Below are positions 25,854 to 34,641 of a stretch of 64,000 bases of DNA, piece after piece; position 1 is the first letter of the stretch, and each line of letters starts with the position of its first letter. The position numbers and the translations under genes were made by a program. Origin of the DNA: Sporocytophaga sp. (GTDB lineage Bacteria; Bacteroidota; Bacteroidia; Cytophagales; Cytophagaceae); the NCBI GenBank assembly GCA_024707265.1, contig JANQAB010000010.1:828636-892635 (forward strand), in the 5' to 3' direction. Below the pieces are notes generated by a model that saw nothing but the letters and a program-made list of their open reading frames with translations, ran no database searches and was not told where the DNA came from.

Positions 25854-27575
25854 ATGAAAAGAAAATTACTCTATCTATTTTTGATCATGATTTTTAATAG
25901 TGCTCAGGCTCAAGAATGGGTTAATTATTTTGGAAGTACTAAAGCGGAATATGCTAAGGAAATAGCAAAAGATCAGTATAACAATGTATATGTTACCGGA
26001 CACTTTGAATCAGATGCCTTACTCGGTCCGGTAATCCCCAATGTTACACTTACAAATAATGGTGGCGCAGACGTGTTTTTAATGAAGTTCGATGAGAACG
26101 GTAATTTACTTTGGCATAAAGAATTTGGCGGCGCTAAGGAGGATAGAGAATCACATTTAGCCACAGATACAGATGGAAATACTTACCTGTCTATTAATTT
26201 CCAGGACATTATAAGTTTAACACTAAAGTCCGGTGATAAAGTTGAGTTTACACAAAATGGAAATAATGGTTCTTCGGTTTTATTATTAAAGATAGACAAG
26301 GACGGAGAGATTTTATGGGTAAAACAATTAGGTGTTAAAAACGTGAAATTAAATCGTCTTATATATGATCCAAATGGAAATTCAATATCGGTTGTAGGAG
26401 TTTCAAATTTTGAACAATTTGACATCGATCCGGGAAATGATATTAGGTTAATTGGACTGAGTAACCAGATTTCAAGCTTTATAGCAAAGTTTTCGGGAGT
26501 AGATTGTTCTTTAGAATGGGCTACGCCTTTATATTTTAAAGATTCTCAGATGCCATTGCCTTATATCGCCTTTACAGCAATTGCAATAAAGAACGCCGGA
26601 AAGAATTTAGTTTTGACCGGACAGTTTTCTGGGGATTTAGTAATACCCATTGATGGAAAAGACAGTGTATATTCAAATTCCAATTTTGGAGGGAATAAGC
26701 TATTTATTATAGATGTGAATCAAGCGAATGGAGAAATTAATAACTGTTATTTGTTTAGAGGTTTAAGCTCTTCGTCGGAAATCAAAAATTTATCAGTTGA
26801 TAAAAATAATAATTTGATAGCCATAGGTTTTTGGGGTTATTCAAATTTTGATGCTGGATTGATTAAAGGAGATACAATGGTATCCATAATTCCAAGCAAT
26901 ACTTATGAACATATAGTTATATTGAAATATGATCCTGATTATAAACTTTTCTGGTCAAAAGTCATGGGGGCTCAGGGGCAAGCATATGGTTATTCAGTAG
27001 ATGTAGATAATGAAAATAATATCTTTGTAGGTGCTAATTTGGGATACAATAATAATGTTGATATTGATCCAGGACCTAATGTTGTAATGCAAAATGGAGG
27101 AGCATTAGTAGCAAAATATACAACAGATGCTGATTTGGTATGGTCTAAGAAATTATATGCATCATCTACAGTGATCCCATACAGTATAGTTGCAGACAAT
27201 AATAATGGGGTGTTTTGTGCAGGTTTATATCAGACAGAAGCATACTTAAATCCAAGTGAGCCAAATAAAACGACTCCATTTGCGGGAGTTTTTGATGGTT
27301 TTGTTGCTAGATATGGCTTTGGAATAACGACTGATATAAAAGATTCTGATCATAGTCAGACTGATGTAATTAGTGTGTATCCTAATCCTGTTATAGATCA
27401 TGTGACTATTTCTAATAATTATGAGATAGTAAAGGTATATGATATTCAAGGTAGATTATTATATAAATGGAATAAAGAAGACTATATTGACCTTGGGGAG
27501 TTAAATAAAGGAATATACCTCTTAGAAGTAATAAATAATGATCAGTCTTTAATGACGAAGATTATTAAAGAATAG
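25854..27575 (+). CDS. secreted beta-propeller-like protein with T9SS type A sorting domain
   Basis: A 573-residue protein. Signal peptide to about residue 19 (FNSAQAQEW). Repeated SBBP-like motifs follow: DVFLMKFDENGNLLWHKEFG, LLKIDKDGEILWVKQLG, SFIAKFSGVDCSLEWATPL and VALVAKYTT-like strands, each ending LxW, typical of surface propellers. A T9SS type A C-terminal domain is seen from about residue 500: VISVYPNPVIDHVTISN, VKVYDIQGRLLYKW, LNKGIYLLEV. It should be exported and surface-attached by T9SS. Ligand unknown. It is a single gene ending in a clear terminator. Its base composition is more A/T rich than neighbours such as the helicase. Confidence 0.85.
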   Translation: MKRKLLYLFLIMIFNSAQAQEWVNYFGSTKAEYAKEIAKDQYNNVYVTGHFESDALLGPVIPNVTLTNNGGADVFLMKFDENGNLLWHKEFGGAKEDRESHLATDTDGNTYLSINFQDIISLTLKSGDKVEFTQNGNNGSSVLLLKIDKDGEILWVKQLGVKNVKLNRLIYDPNGNSISVVGVSNFEQFDIDPGNDIRLIGLSNQISSFIAKFSGVDCSLEWATPLYFKDSQMPLPYIAFTAIAIKNAGKNLVLTGQFSGDLVIPIDGKDSVYSNSNFGGNKLFIIDVNQANGEINNCYLFRGLSSSSEIKNLSVDKNNNLIAIGFWGYSNFDAGLIKGDTMVSIIPSNTYEHIVILKYDPDYKLFWSKVMGAQGQAYGYSVDVDNENNIFVGANLGYNNNVDIDPGPNVVMQNGGALVAKYTTDADLVWSKKLYASSTVIPYSIVADNNNGVFCAGLYQTEAYLNPSEPNKTTPFAGVFDGFVARYGFGITTDIKDSDHSQTDVISVYPNPVIDHVTISNNYEIVKVYDIQGRLLYKWNKEDYIDLGELNKGIYLLEVINNDQSLMTKIIKE

Positions 27576-27650
27576 TTTCTATAATAAATAGACTATGCTC
27601 ATCATAAAGCGCAAACATTACTAGATAAAATAATCTAAAAATAAAAAACT

Positions 27651-27679
27651 GGTTCGAACCTGAAGTTCGGACCTTTTTT
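27651..27679 (+). terminator. intrinsic terminator of the T9SS propeller gene
   Basis: The 9-bp stem GGTTCGAAC/GTTCGGACC (one G-T pair) with a 5-nt loop is followed by six T's (27674-27679), 75 nt after the stop. Confidence 0.85.
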
Positions 27680-27773
27680 GTTTTTACACCTTGGTTCGTA
27701 AGCTAGCACTGCGATCTGTCGTGGCTGTATCTTTTCGGCCAATCACCCACAGAAAGAAGATGGTAGATAAAAA

Positions 27774-28002
27774 TGGTCGTTCCTGTTTTTTGATGATGAC
27801 AAATTTTTCTGACACCATCACTGTAAAAAGACACTCAGAGTAGTTGCATGAATAAGACAAAACGTTTATAGAAAAGGATTAACTATCTATGAAAAGAACG
27901 GGGTATTTACTAAAGCTCTCAGAAAGAGAATAAAAGAGGGAAATTAATTTTTACTCGTATGGAGAGATACTGGAAAGCCAGGCGGGAGAGACGGCCTTTT
28001 TG
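27774..28002 (+). pseudogene. second remnant of the XRE-regulator module
   Basis: This strip matches 25012-25140 (GTCGTTCCTGTTTTTTGATG, GACACTCAGAGTAGTTGC) and ends like the terminators of the other two copies (GAAAGCCAGGCGGGAGAGAC). Almost all coding sequence is lost. It is the most degraded of three module copies between 24 and 33 kb. Confidence 0.55.
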
Positions 28003-28222
28003 CTAAAGATAAATTTTAAAGCTGAAACAAATTTTATTCATCTCATACCCCAATAAAAGCCATACCCTTCTCTTAAATAGAGCCTTAACTTTCTCATCCA
28101 TACTTTTTAATCTATATCTTAGGTTTAAAAAATTAATCAATATCAACCTGATAATTCCGGTGAAATTGAGCCACCCTTCCGGCCTAAATTGAGCCACCCT
28201 GTTTTGATTTTGCAAAGTTAAT

Positions 28223-28966
28223 TTAGGCAGATTTTTTGGATGATTTAGCTTTTCTTAAAGATTCTCCTTTTAATTCAATTTTGTGTGCATTGGCTGTCAT
28301 TCTGTCCATGATAGCGTCAGCGAGTGTAGGTTCTCCAATGTATTCATGCCATTTGTTTACTGGAAGCTGCGATGTTACCATGATGGACTTTTTACCATAT
28401 CTGTCTTCCAGCATTTGTAATAGGGCTAATCTCAGGTTGTTGTCAATCGGCTGCAAGCCGAAGTCGTCGAGGATTATCAGGTGAACCTTCTCTATCTGAT
28501 TTAACATTTTTACGTAAGTGCCTTCAAGTTTTGATTGAGCAATTTTTTCAAGTAACCTTGTCATTCCCATATAAAGTACCTTATATCCCATAGCACAGAC
28601 CTGTCTTCCAAGGGCACAAGCCAGATAGCTTTTGCCACAACCTGTAGCTCCTGTTATCAGAACATTTTCCGCTCTTTCTATAAAACCGCAGTCAGCCAAT
28701 ATCGCGAGCTTATCGTTGGTAAAGTTTCTTTCCGATGAGCAATGTATCTGCTCCAGAACTGCGTTATACCGCAGTTTGCTGAGCCTGATATACATTTGTG
28801 TTTTCTTATGGGTTCGGTACTGGAGCTCTGCTTCTGCCAGTCTTGCAATAGCTTCATGTAATGATAGCTGTTCATGTATCGGCATTGATAAGAATGCTTC
28901 GTACGCTTTGCCCATTCCTGTAAGCTTTAGATTATAAAGTTGCTCAAGTGTTTGTCTGGTGTTCAT
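28223..28966 (-). CDS. istB: IS21 helper ATPase IstB
   Basis: A 247-residue DnaC-like AAA+ ATPase. Walker A is GATGCGKSYLACALG (about residues 105-119), Walker B is LIILDDFGLQPID, and a sensor-like motif follows at SIMVTSQLPVNKWHEYIGE. IstB assists IstA by remodelling target DNA. The N-terminal helical domain (NTRQTLEQLYNLKLTGMGKA) is typical. It lies 27 nt downstream of istA, the standard IS21 order. Length and motifs are complete, so it should be functional. Confidence 0.95.
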   Translation of the reverse strand: MNTRQTLEQLYNLKLTGMGKAYEAFLSMPIHEQLSLHEAIARLAEAELQYRTHKKTQMYIRLSKLRYNAVLEQIHCSSERNFTNDKLAILADCGFIERAENVLITGATGCGKSYLACALGRQVCAMGYKVLYMGMTRLLEKIAQSKLEGTYVKMLNQIEKVHLIILDDFGLQPIDNNLRLALLQMLEDRYGKKSIMVTSQLPVNKWHEYIGEPTLADAIMDRMTANAHKIELKGESLRKAKSSKKSA

Positions 28967-28993
28967 TTTAATTGATTTTTAATTGGTTTAACA

Positions 28994-30547
28994 TTAATAT
29001 TCTTTAGGACCTCTGATGTTTTCATGAACAGGTATGGTGATCTGTGATGATGGCTCTTCCTGCTTATCCCTGTTATTGGATAATATGTTTTCAATAGTTT
29101 TGTATGACAGATATCCGGCATACAGACCTATTCTACAGGCGTTATTTGTACGTTCATTTCCATATTTATCGGCCAGGCGCAAAAGACCTCTACAGGAAAG
29201 AAAGGCTTGTTGAGTAAACTGCCTTGATTCAAGCAGGCCGCTTACCACCTGTAGAAAGTATTCTCCTATAGGTTTGGCCTTTTGTAAAAAGTAGTCTTTA
29301 TCCCATCCCAGAGTCTCTTTATATTTGAGGTGACTGGTAGGCATGTGAGTATCTGTAGTTGTGTAACAGTGTTTCTGGTAGTTCCTTTTATGAGCTGCTA
29401 TTCTTTTGTGATCCAGGTAAACCTCAACTTGTTCGCTGTCATATACAATGGTGGTTTGTTTACCTATGTATTGATAAGGAACGCTATAGTAGTGCATGTC
29501 CTGTCCTAGCAAGACATGATAGTTCTTCTGCACTTTAGCTCTGACTGAATATTTCACTTCAAAGGCTTGTAGTGGAAGGGGGTTAAGCAAAGGTTGTTCA
29601 TCCTGGACAAATCGATCTTTTCTGGAATAATCCTTTTTCTGCATCAAGCAACCATTATGTTTTTCCAAATTCAACTTTATGTGGTAATTCAACTCTGAGA
29701 GGCTATAAACCACGTTGTCTCTTAATGGGGCATAAATACGCTTGTATGCAAGATCTACAGACTTTTCTACACGGGCCTTGTCTTTAGGCTTTTCCACACG
29801 TGTAGCCGACAGGGTGGTGTTATAGAAAACGGAGAACTGTTCTGCAAGGGCAGTAAAGGTTGGTTCATAGCGGTCGCTTTTTATCACCATTTGCCTCATG
29901 TTATCTGTGAGAATTGAAGCGGGAGCTCCTCCAAAGTATTGCAGACACCGGTTTAATGCTCCCACTAACTGATCAAGGGTAGCATTATGCAAGGCTTCAA
30001 CATAGGTATAACCGCTATAGGGCAATACAGCAACGAAAACAGGACATTCTAAGACTTCACCGCTGGTCTTGTCGATATAGGAAAGTTTCTTTCCCGCAAA
30101 GTCAATCTCTAAAACTTCTGCAGGCTTATGCTGTTGTGGCATCACTGCATTGCGAATCTGACTATAGGTATTCAGGTGCTCACAAAATTGTTGATAGGAA
30201 TAGCCGTCAGGATCTTCTCTGCGATATTCTTCCCACAACAACATTCGGGTTACTCCGGTGCGCTTAAGCTCTGAAAGGTAATGCCCCAGCTTGGGAGATA
30301 AACGACCATACCGTTCATCCTTTCTGCTTTCGATAGCATGATTATAGACAACACTACCCAGAGTATCGTCTGAGAGAGAGAGTAATTGATTAAAGTCATA
30401 TCCCGAGGTTTTAAACCGTTTTAAGTAGGTGGCAACTGTATTGCGACTCATGCCAAGTGTATTGGCAATTTGTCGTTCTGAGAGGCCGGAAATGAGTAAT
30501 TGTAATAGTCTGCGTATTTGCAACATGGTTTTAGCTTGGTTAGCCAT
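28994..30547 (-). CDS. istA: IS21 transposase IstA
   Basis: A 517-residue transposase. The N-terminal helix-turn-helix (LLISGLSERQIANTLGMSRN, about residues 16-35) binds the terminal repeats. The RNase H-like DDE core has a first Asp in VLEIDFAGKKLSYID, a second in ASILTDNMRQMV and a Glu in the following helix region (VEKPKDKARVEKSVDLAYKR). A C-terminal beta-barrel-like part (YSVPYQYIGKQTTIVYDSEQ) is normal for the family. It starts at ATG 14 nt before an AT-rich leader and is followed by istB. Confidence 0.95.
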   Translation of the reverse strand: MANQAKTMLQIRRLLQLLISGLSERQIANTLGMSRNTVATYLKRFKTSGYDFNQLLSLSDDTLGSVVYNHAIESRKDERYGRLSPKLGHYLSELKRTGVTRMLLWEEYRREDPDGYSYQQFCEHLNTYSQIRNAVMPQQHKPAEVLEIDFAGKKLSYIDKTSGEVLECPVFVAVLPYSGYTYVEALHNATLDQLVGALNRCLQYFGGAPASILTDNMRQMVIKSDRYEPTFTALAEQFSVFYNTTLSATRVEKPKDKARVEKSVDLAYKRIYAPLRDNVVYSLSELNYHIKLNLEKHNGCLMQKKDYSRKDRFVQDEQPLLNPLPLQAFEVKYSVRAKVQKNYHVLLGQDMHYYSVPYQYIGKQTTIVYDSEQVEVYLDHKRIAAHKRNYQKHCYTTTDTHMPTSHLKYKETLGWDKDYFLQKAKPIGEYFLQVVSGLLESRQFTQQAFLSCRGLLRLADKYGNERTNNACRIGLYAGYLSYKTIENILSNNRDKQEEPSSQITIPVHENIRGPKEY

Positions 30548-30597
30548 AAATTCTTCAGCTTAAAAAGCTGAAGTTACAGTTGCAAAATCAAAAAAAA

Positions 30598-30772
30598 GTG
30601 GCTCAGTTTATGCCGGAATGGCAGTTCTTAAAATTGAAAAAATACAAATTTAAGTGGCTCAGTTTGGTCCGGAATTCCCTGATTCTTCTACTAAAAAGTG
30701 GCTCAGTTTGGTCCGGAATCAGTGGCTCAGTTTAGTCCGGAATTACTGGCTCAATTTAGTCCGGAATAATCA
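30598..30772. repeat. right-end array of IS21 terminal repeats
   Basis: Five copies of a 20-nt unit of the form GTGGCTCAGTTTRGTCCGGAA lie between about 30598 and 30767. The last (CTGGCTCAATTTAGTCCGGAA) abuts the outer end. The left end has two inverted copies (28155-28199). These are the IstA binding sites; five on one side is more than the usual two or three. Confidence 0.8.
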
Positions 30773-30999
30773 TCAACCCTAAGAATAAAATCAAAAAAAC
30801 AACCTTCCTTTGAATAATACTCAACAATATGGTACCGATTAGACCCGCAGTAATCATTAATATCGGATAAGAAAATTTTTCAACTATAGGTGTAATTCTC
30901 CCTTTTTATATTTTGTATATAGAACATAGCAATTGTTTCACTTTTCACTTATTTTTAACTATCCATTAAGAATTATAAAATCTGAATAACTCTACTCAA

Positions 31000-31770
31000 A
31001 TGAAAAAATATGTTTTCTACTTCCTTCTGATTTCATTTTTAACTAATTGTACCGCTTCAAAAAACGATGAAAAAGCAGAAATAAATCTTTCTTCTGAAGA
31101 AGATGAGAAACGTAAACTGGATGAGGAAATAGAGAAAAACGGGAAGGTTATAAGCAAACAAATCGCCTATGATTGGGATAAGAATAAAATGAATGACACT
31201 TTTTTATTAACCTATTTTGATGAAGTTTTTATAGCAAAAATTAATGGAAGGGAGTCAAAAACAGAAAGTACGGGTACTTCATTTGGAAGCTTATCAGAGA
31301 AAGGCTTTGCTTTGAATAACAAGATAAAAGATAGTACTTTCATTTTTATAAATTTTACTCCGGACCAAGAGCACTTAATTTTAAAAGATAGAGGCGACTT
31401 TGGTGGATCTATTCTTAATATCTTTAATCTTGAAAATGACAAGGTGAATAAGATTTGGGAAGGATTCGGAGAAATTATTGAACTTAAAGACTTAGATGAA
31501 GATGAATCACCTGAAATTGTATTGAAAGATATAGTGTCTGATCCAGGAAGCATCGAAGGCTATGATTATATTAATTTTGCTATGTTCAGAGTTTATAAAT
31601 ATCAAGATGGAAATATACACAAGGACAGTACACTTTCCGTAAAATACAACTTAGAATACACCCCCGATTTTCAAGAAACATTGGGAATGCAAACGCCTGT
31701 ACGAGCAAGAAAACATCTTTCAAATTCCAATGGGTTTGATTTAATAATTGATATTGGAAAACAAGATTAA
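31000..31770 (+). CDS. hypothetical lipoprotein
   Basis: A 256-residue lipoprotein with signal sequence MKKYVFYFLLISFLTNC (Cys 17), then an acidic linker (SSEEDEKRKLDEEIEKNG) and a beta-rich domain. The middle segment IIELKDLDEDESPEIVLKDI resembles the Asp-rich calcium-binding loop of FG-GAP/VCBS-like repeats (DLDxDxxPEI). I do not recognise a named family. The gene lies alone just right of the IS21 element. Its sequence is A/T rich like the surrounding plastic region. Confidence 0.65.
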   Translation: MKKYVFYFLLISFLTNCTASKNDEKAEINLSSEEDEKRKLDEEIEKNGKVISKQIAYDWDKNKMNDTFLLTYFDEVFIAKINGRESKTESTGTSFGSLSEKGFALNNKIKDSTFIFINFTPDQEHLILKDRGDFGGSILNIFNLENDKVNKIWEGFGEIIELKDLDEDESPEIVLKDIVSDPGSIEGYDYINFAMFRVYKYQDGNIHKDSTLSVKYNLEYTPDFQETLGMQTPVRARKHLSNSNGFDLIIDIGKQD

Positions 31771-31882
31771 ATTATACTGTTTCTACTCCCTTTTCAAAGG
31801 TAAACTTAATACTCCTCGGTATTCCATTTCAAACAACAAACATTAGCTAAAAGCATACCCCCCACTAACAATTCCTGCCCCA

Positions 31883-32269
31883 TTAAATACTCTTCTGCTT
31901 CCAGTTTATATAATTCACCGCCCTTTGGATGATCTCCTCAAGCTCTTCTGCCATCCAGGGTTTGTTATGGTAGTCAAAGATGTAACCTTCCCTCCTGGCT
32001 TCTCTCAGCTTCCTGCTGTCTTTGTGAGCCGTGATGACTATCCTTACTGGTTCGTAATGCAGCTTTATTTTATACAAGAATTCAAAGCCTGTCATATCTG
32101 GTGTGAACTGATCCAGGATAATAATGTCGTATTGATTTCCCTCCTTTAAAAGGCCCAGCACTTCTTCATTTGTTGCACATAGCTGCACTTCGTATTGCGT
32201 GCGGAAATTCGCATAAAAAGATTTTCTGTTGTACTCTTCATCGTCGAGGTACAGGATTCGGATTTTCAT
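31883..32269 (-). CDS. single-domain response regulator (CheY-like receiver)
   Basis: A 128-residue receiver domain with no output domain. Acidic pocket DDEE at residues 9-12, phospho-acceptor Asp in IIILDQFTPDMTGFEF (about residue 53), conserved Thr/Ser in IVITAHKD, and Lys in FDYHNKPW (about residue 105). It probably passes a phosphoryl signal to another protein. It is divergently arranged with the XRE regulator at 32714, and the pair is duplicated in decayed form at 24-25 kb, so the two genes probably form one inherited module. Confidence 0.88.
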   Translation of the reverse strand: MKIRILYLDDEEYNRKSFYANFRTQYEVQLCATNEEVLGLLKEGNQYDIIILDQFTPDMTGFEFLYKIKLHYEPVRIVITAHKDSRKLREARREGYIFDYHNKPWMAEELEEIIQRAVNYINWKQKSI

Positions 32270-32288
32270 AGCTAAAAGGTGGTTTATA

Positions 32289-32440
32289 TTAGTCTCGTTT
32301 GCCCAGATTCTTCACTCTTATCAGGAGCTCAATAGTGGACATTCCTTTTCTTGTAAAAAAAGCACGACAAAGTCATAGATATAAAAAATCGGAAAGAGTA
32401 GTTTTAATATGACCTTTTTAACTGGTTTCTTTCGTTCCAT
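32289..32440 (-). pseudogene. 50-residue small frame upstream of the response regulator, frame broken at one homopolymer
   Basis: From ATG at 32440 the minus strand reads MERKKPVKKVILKLLFPIFY, then IYDFVVLF. If the seven-A run (seven T's in coding sense) at 32355-32361 is read as eight, it continues FTRKGMSTIELLIRVKNLGK and ends RD at 32289, 19 nt before the receiver gene. The decayed copy near 24450-24550 has eight bases at the same place and keeps the second frame open (FVVLFFTRKGMSAIELFIRV). This conservation across copies suggests a real small basic, hydrophobic protein or leader peptide. Confidence 0.35.
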
Positions 32441-32713
32441 AGTTAGCTGTTTTAAACAAAAAGTAATTATATGTAATAAACTAGTACCTAAACAATTACA
32501 TGAGTATTTACCAATAGAGGTACTCAGTTGCTTTTAACTGCTCTTGATTTTAGGTGTCCTGTTTTCCGCTGATTTTGATATCATGATTATAAAAAAACAC
32601 TTGATGTTTTTGGATGGTAAAGATAAAGCCCTAATTTTAAAGGATTAAACTATCCATGAAACCAACAGATTGTTTTTTAACAATTTAAAGTGGTTTCGCA
32701 TTCCTAAAAAGCT

Positions 32714-33097
32714 ATGACAACACTTGGAACCAAGATCAGAAAACTCAGAGAGCTGAAGAATTTTAAGCAGGATCACATGGCTGAGCTACTCGGTATCAGC
32801 ACCAATGCTTATGGCAAAATCGAAAGAGACGAAACAGACGTGAGCCATGACCGTCTTGAGCAGATTGCAAAAGCGCTGGATTTAACGGTGACGGATATTC
32901 TGAATTTTGATGAGAAAATGATCTTTAACATCATGAATAATAAAGACGGAGTATTCGGAATGTATAATACCGGAAGTCCTTTTTATACCCAGTTTCCTGA
33001 AGAGATGAAGAAGCATTATGAAGATAAAATAAAGTTGTTAGAGGATAAGATTGAGTATTTGCAGAGAGAGAATGAAAGGTTGAGAGAGGAGAAATAA
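32714..33097 (+). CDS. XRE-family transcription regulator with coiled-coil tail
   Basis: A 127-residue protein. The helix-turn-helix lies at about residues 7-62: KIRKLRELKNFKQDHMAELL, then GISTNAYGKIERDETDVSHD, then LEQIAKALDLTVTDILNF. From about residue 95 a charged coiled coil (MKKHYEDKIKLLEDKIEYLQ, RENERLREEK) probably mediates dimerisation. There is no signal peptide. It is divergent from the receiver gene at 31883 and ends at a terminator. Targets are unknown; autoregulation through the shared 270-nt upstream region is plausible. Confidence 0.88.
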   Translation: MTTLGTKIRKLRELKNFKQDHMAELLGISTNAYGKIERDETDVSHDRLEQIAKALDLTVTDILNFDEKMIFNIMNNKDGVFGMYNTGSPFYTQFPEEMKKHYEDKIKLLEDKIEYLQRENERLREEK

Positions 33098-33127
33098 TCG
33101 TAATACTTTTAATGATAATTTTGGATA

Positions 33128-33157
33128 AAGCCGAGTCGAGAGAGTCGGCTTCTTTTG
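33128..33157 (+). terminator. intrinsic terminator of the XRE regulator gene
   Basis: The stem AAGCCGA/TCGGCTT with a 10-nt loop, followed by CTTTTGTTT, lies 30 nt after the stop. Diverged copies occur at about 25418-25448 and 27974-28001, supporting module duplication. Confidence 0.75.
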
Positions 33158-33159
33158 TT

Positions 33160-33827
33160 TAAAATTATTAATCTACATAGCTTAACTTAAAAGAAACAAA
33201 GACATGCACATTACAAATACTACTGCGCTATATTCAAATTACTCCAAAATTCACCTTAAAATATACTTCTATCACAAATTGCATGCTTTGCCCCAAAAGC
33301 CAGCCAGCCTTGTAAAAAGGTAAATTTAACAGTTGAAAATATCCAAATCTACTAAGTCATACTCCTTGAAAAACAACGAAATATACTCCTCGTATCAATA
33401 AATACTTTAAATGAAATTAAAAATTTGTTAGATTAGTAGTTAAAAGGGGCAATATTACACATGTCATGTGGCACTTCAAGAAGGTACTACCAAACAATGG
33501 GGACAACGAAAAACTTTAAACGAAATACACATCGTAAAGAAGCGGGTTCAGACTTGGTAAATTCGATGGGGCGACTTCACTAAGGCAAACATTATGATGT
33601 TTAAGGAAACCTATATACAGGTAATGTAAAACAAGACTTAGTATGTGAATTGTCTGATGAGATTTTTTTTGTGTTTAACCCGGATTACAGAAAAAGATCT
33701 TGAGTGAGGCGGGATGAATGCAAACTGAAGCTTTGTGCTTGTTTTAAAGTTTAGTGCTTATTGAAAGTTTTTTAGTACGAAACTCGGCCGAATGAGAAGT
33801 CCGAAATTGTTGTGCATTATTCTAAAA
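33160..33827. other. 668-bp region upstream of the nuclease-helicase operon
   Basis: No frame with family signal is visible on either strand. It is slightly less A/T rich than the region before it and may include a left boundary of the defence cassette, but I find no attachment-site repeat or tRNA. The promoter of the operon should lie here; no convincing TAnnTTTG/TTG pair was found close to the start. Confidence 0.4.
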
Positions 33828-33837
33828 ATGAAAAAAA

Positions 33838-34641
33838 TTGAGAGTCAATTATCAACATAACGAAACAGATTTTAGAGGCTATCAAGGTCTTGAACTTGAT
33901 GACGAAGAATGTCGTGGACATTTGCGAGGTGCAGTAAAAGATAATCTTCTTGACAGAGAGGAAAGAGATAACACCTTGGATCGTTTAAGAGCGTTGAGAG
34001 ATGAAACCGGATTTGATGCTAATGAAGGTCTTCTAGCAGATATACAAGCATTGGAGGAAGAAAATATTCAGGTTCAAAACTTCAGAATAGGAGAAGCATA
34101 TGCGGAAGTTATTTTGGAACAAGAATTTTCTTGTCGTTTTTACTGGAATGAATTAAGAGATGCTCGAAATCCTAAAGGGAACAAAACAGGAGCTGATTTA
34201 GTAGGTTTTATAGAATTAAATGGGCAAGTATTGTTTCTATTCGGGGAAGTGAAAACTTCATCGGAAACGGCAAATAGACCACCACAAGTAATGACAGCTG
34301 AGGATGGTATTGAGAGGCAGTTAAAAGATTTATACAGCAATAGAATAAAACGTCAGATTTTAGTTTCTTATTTAAAAAATAAGATTCGTCATTTTGAAGC
34401 AGATCATCCATTTAGATTAGATTACAATGCAAGTGAAAGGGCATATTATACAAATCCGGAAAATTATCATTTGACTGGTGTCTTAATCCGCGATGTTGAG
34501 CCTAATGGACTGGATTTATCTGCAAGTTACAACAGATTAAGAACTCATGTCCTCGAACCAAGGGGCTTAAGATTATTAGCACTTTACCTTCCAATTCAAA
34601 AGCAAGATTGGATCGCAATCATTAACGGTGAAACCGAATGA
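33838..34641 (+). CDS. HamA-like PD-(D/E)xK nuclease of a Hachiman-type defence pair
   Basis: About 267 residues, soluble. A PD-(D/E)xK core is visible: a helix Glu in RIGEAYAEVILEQ (about 84-96), Asp in KTGADLVGFIEL (Asp120), and E-x-K in FLFGEVKTSS (Glu137, Lys139). A later helix GIERQLKDLYSNRIKRQILV may carry the fourth-position residue. HamA (DUF1837) of Hachiman has this fold and size and pairs with a helicase. The stop overlaps the helicase start (ATGA), so the two are translationally coupled. As given, the start is TTG at 33838. An ATG at 33828 would give MKKLRVNYQHN if the seven-A run 33831-33837 had six, so the true start is probably 33828. Hachiman membership is inferred from fold and context. 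Confidence 0.6.
   Translation: MRVNYQHNETDFRGYQGLELDDEECRGHLRGAVKDNLLDREERDNTLDRLRALRDETGFDANEGLLADIQALEEENIQVQNFRIGEAYAEVILEQEFSCRFYWNELRDARNPKGNKTGADLVGFIELNGQVLFLFGEVKTSSETANRPPQVMTAEDGIERQLKDLYSNRIKRQILVSYLKNKIRHFEADHPFRLDYNASERAYYTNPENYHLTGVLIRDVEPNGLDLSASYNRLRTHVLEPRGLRLLALYLPIQKQDWIAIINGETE

Larger units (their letters stand above)
28149..30772 (-). mobile_element. complete IS21-family insertion sequence
   Basis: A 2,624-bp element encoding IstA and IstB on the minus strand. The ends are TGATAATTCCGG on the left and CCGGAATAATCA on the right, giving the TG...CA termini normal for IS21. A perfect 6-bp target duplication TCAACC flanks it (28143-28148 and 30773-30778). Multiple terminal repeats are present, two on the left (TTCCGG...TTGAGCCACCC) and five on the right. 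Intact genes, intact ends and an identical duplication point to a recent and possibly active copy. Confidence 0.93.
28003..30857 (-). pseudogene. small membrane-protein frame interrupted by the IS21 element
   Basis: Joining the flanks of the IS and counting the 6-bp target duplication once gives a continuous minus-strand frame of at least 67 residues. Its start would be ATG at 30857 (MITAGLIGTILLSIIQRK), continuing through VVFLILFLGLILINFLNLRY to a stop at 28003. It has two hydrophobic segments and a basic tail (MDEKVKALFKRRVW). I do not recognise it. Coding pieces are about 30773-30857 and 28003-28148; everything between belongs to the IS. Confidence 0.5.
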
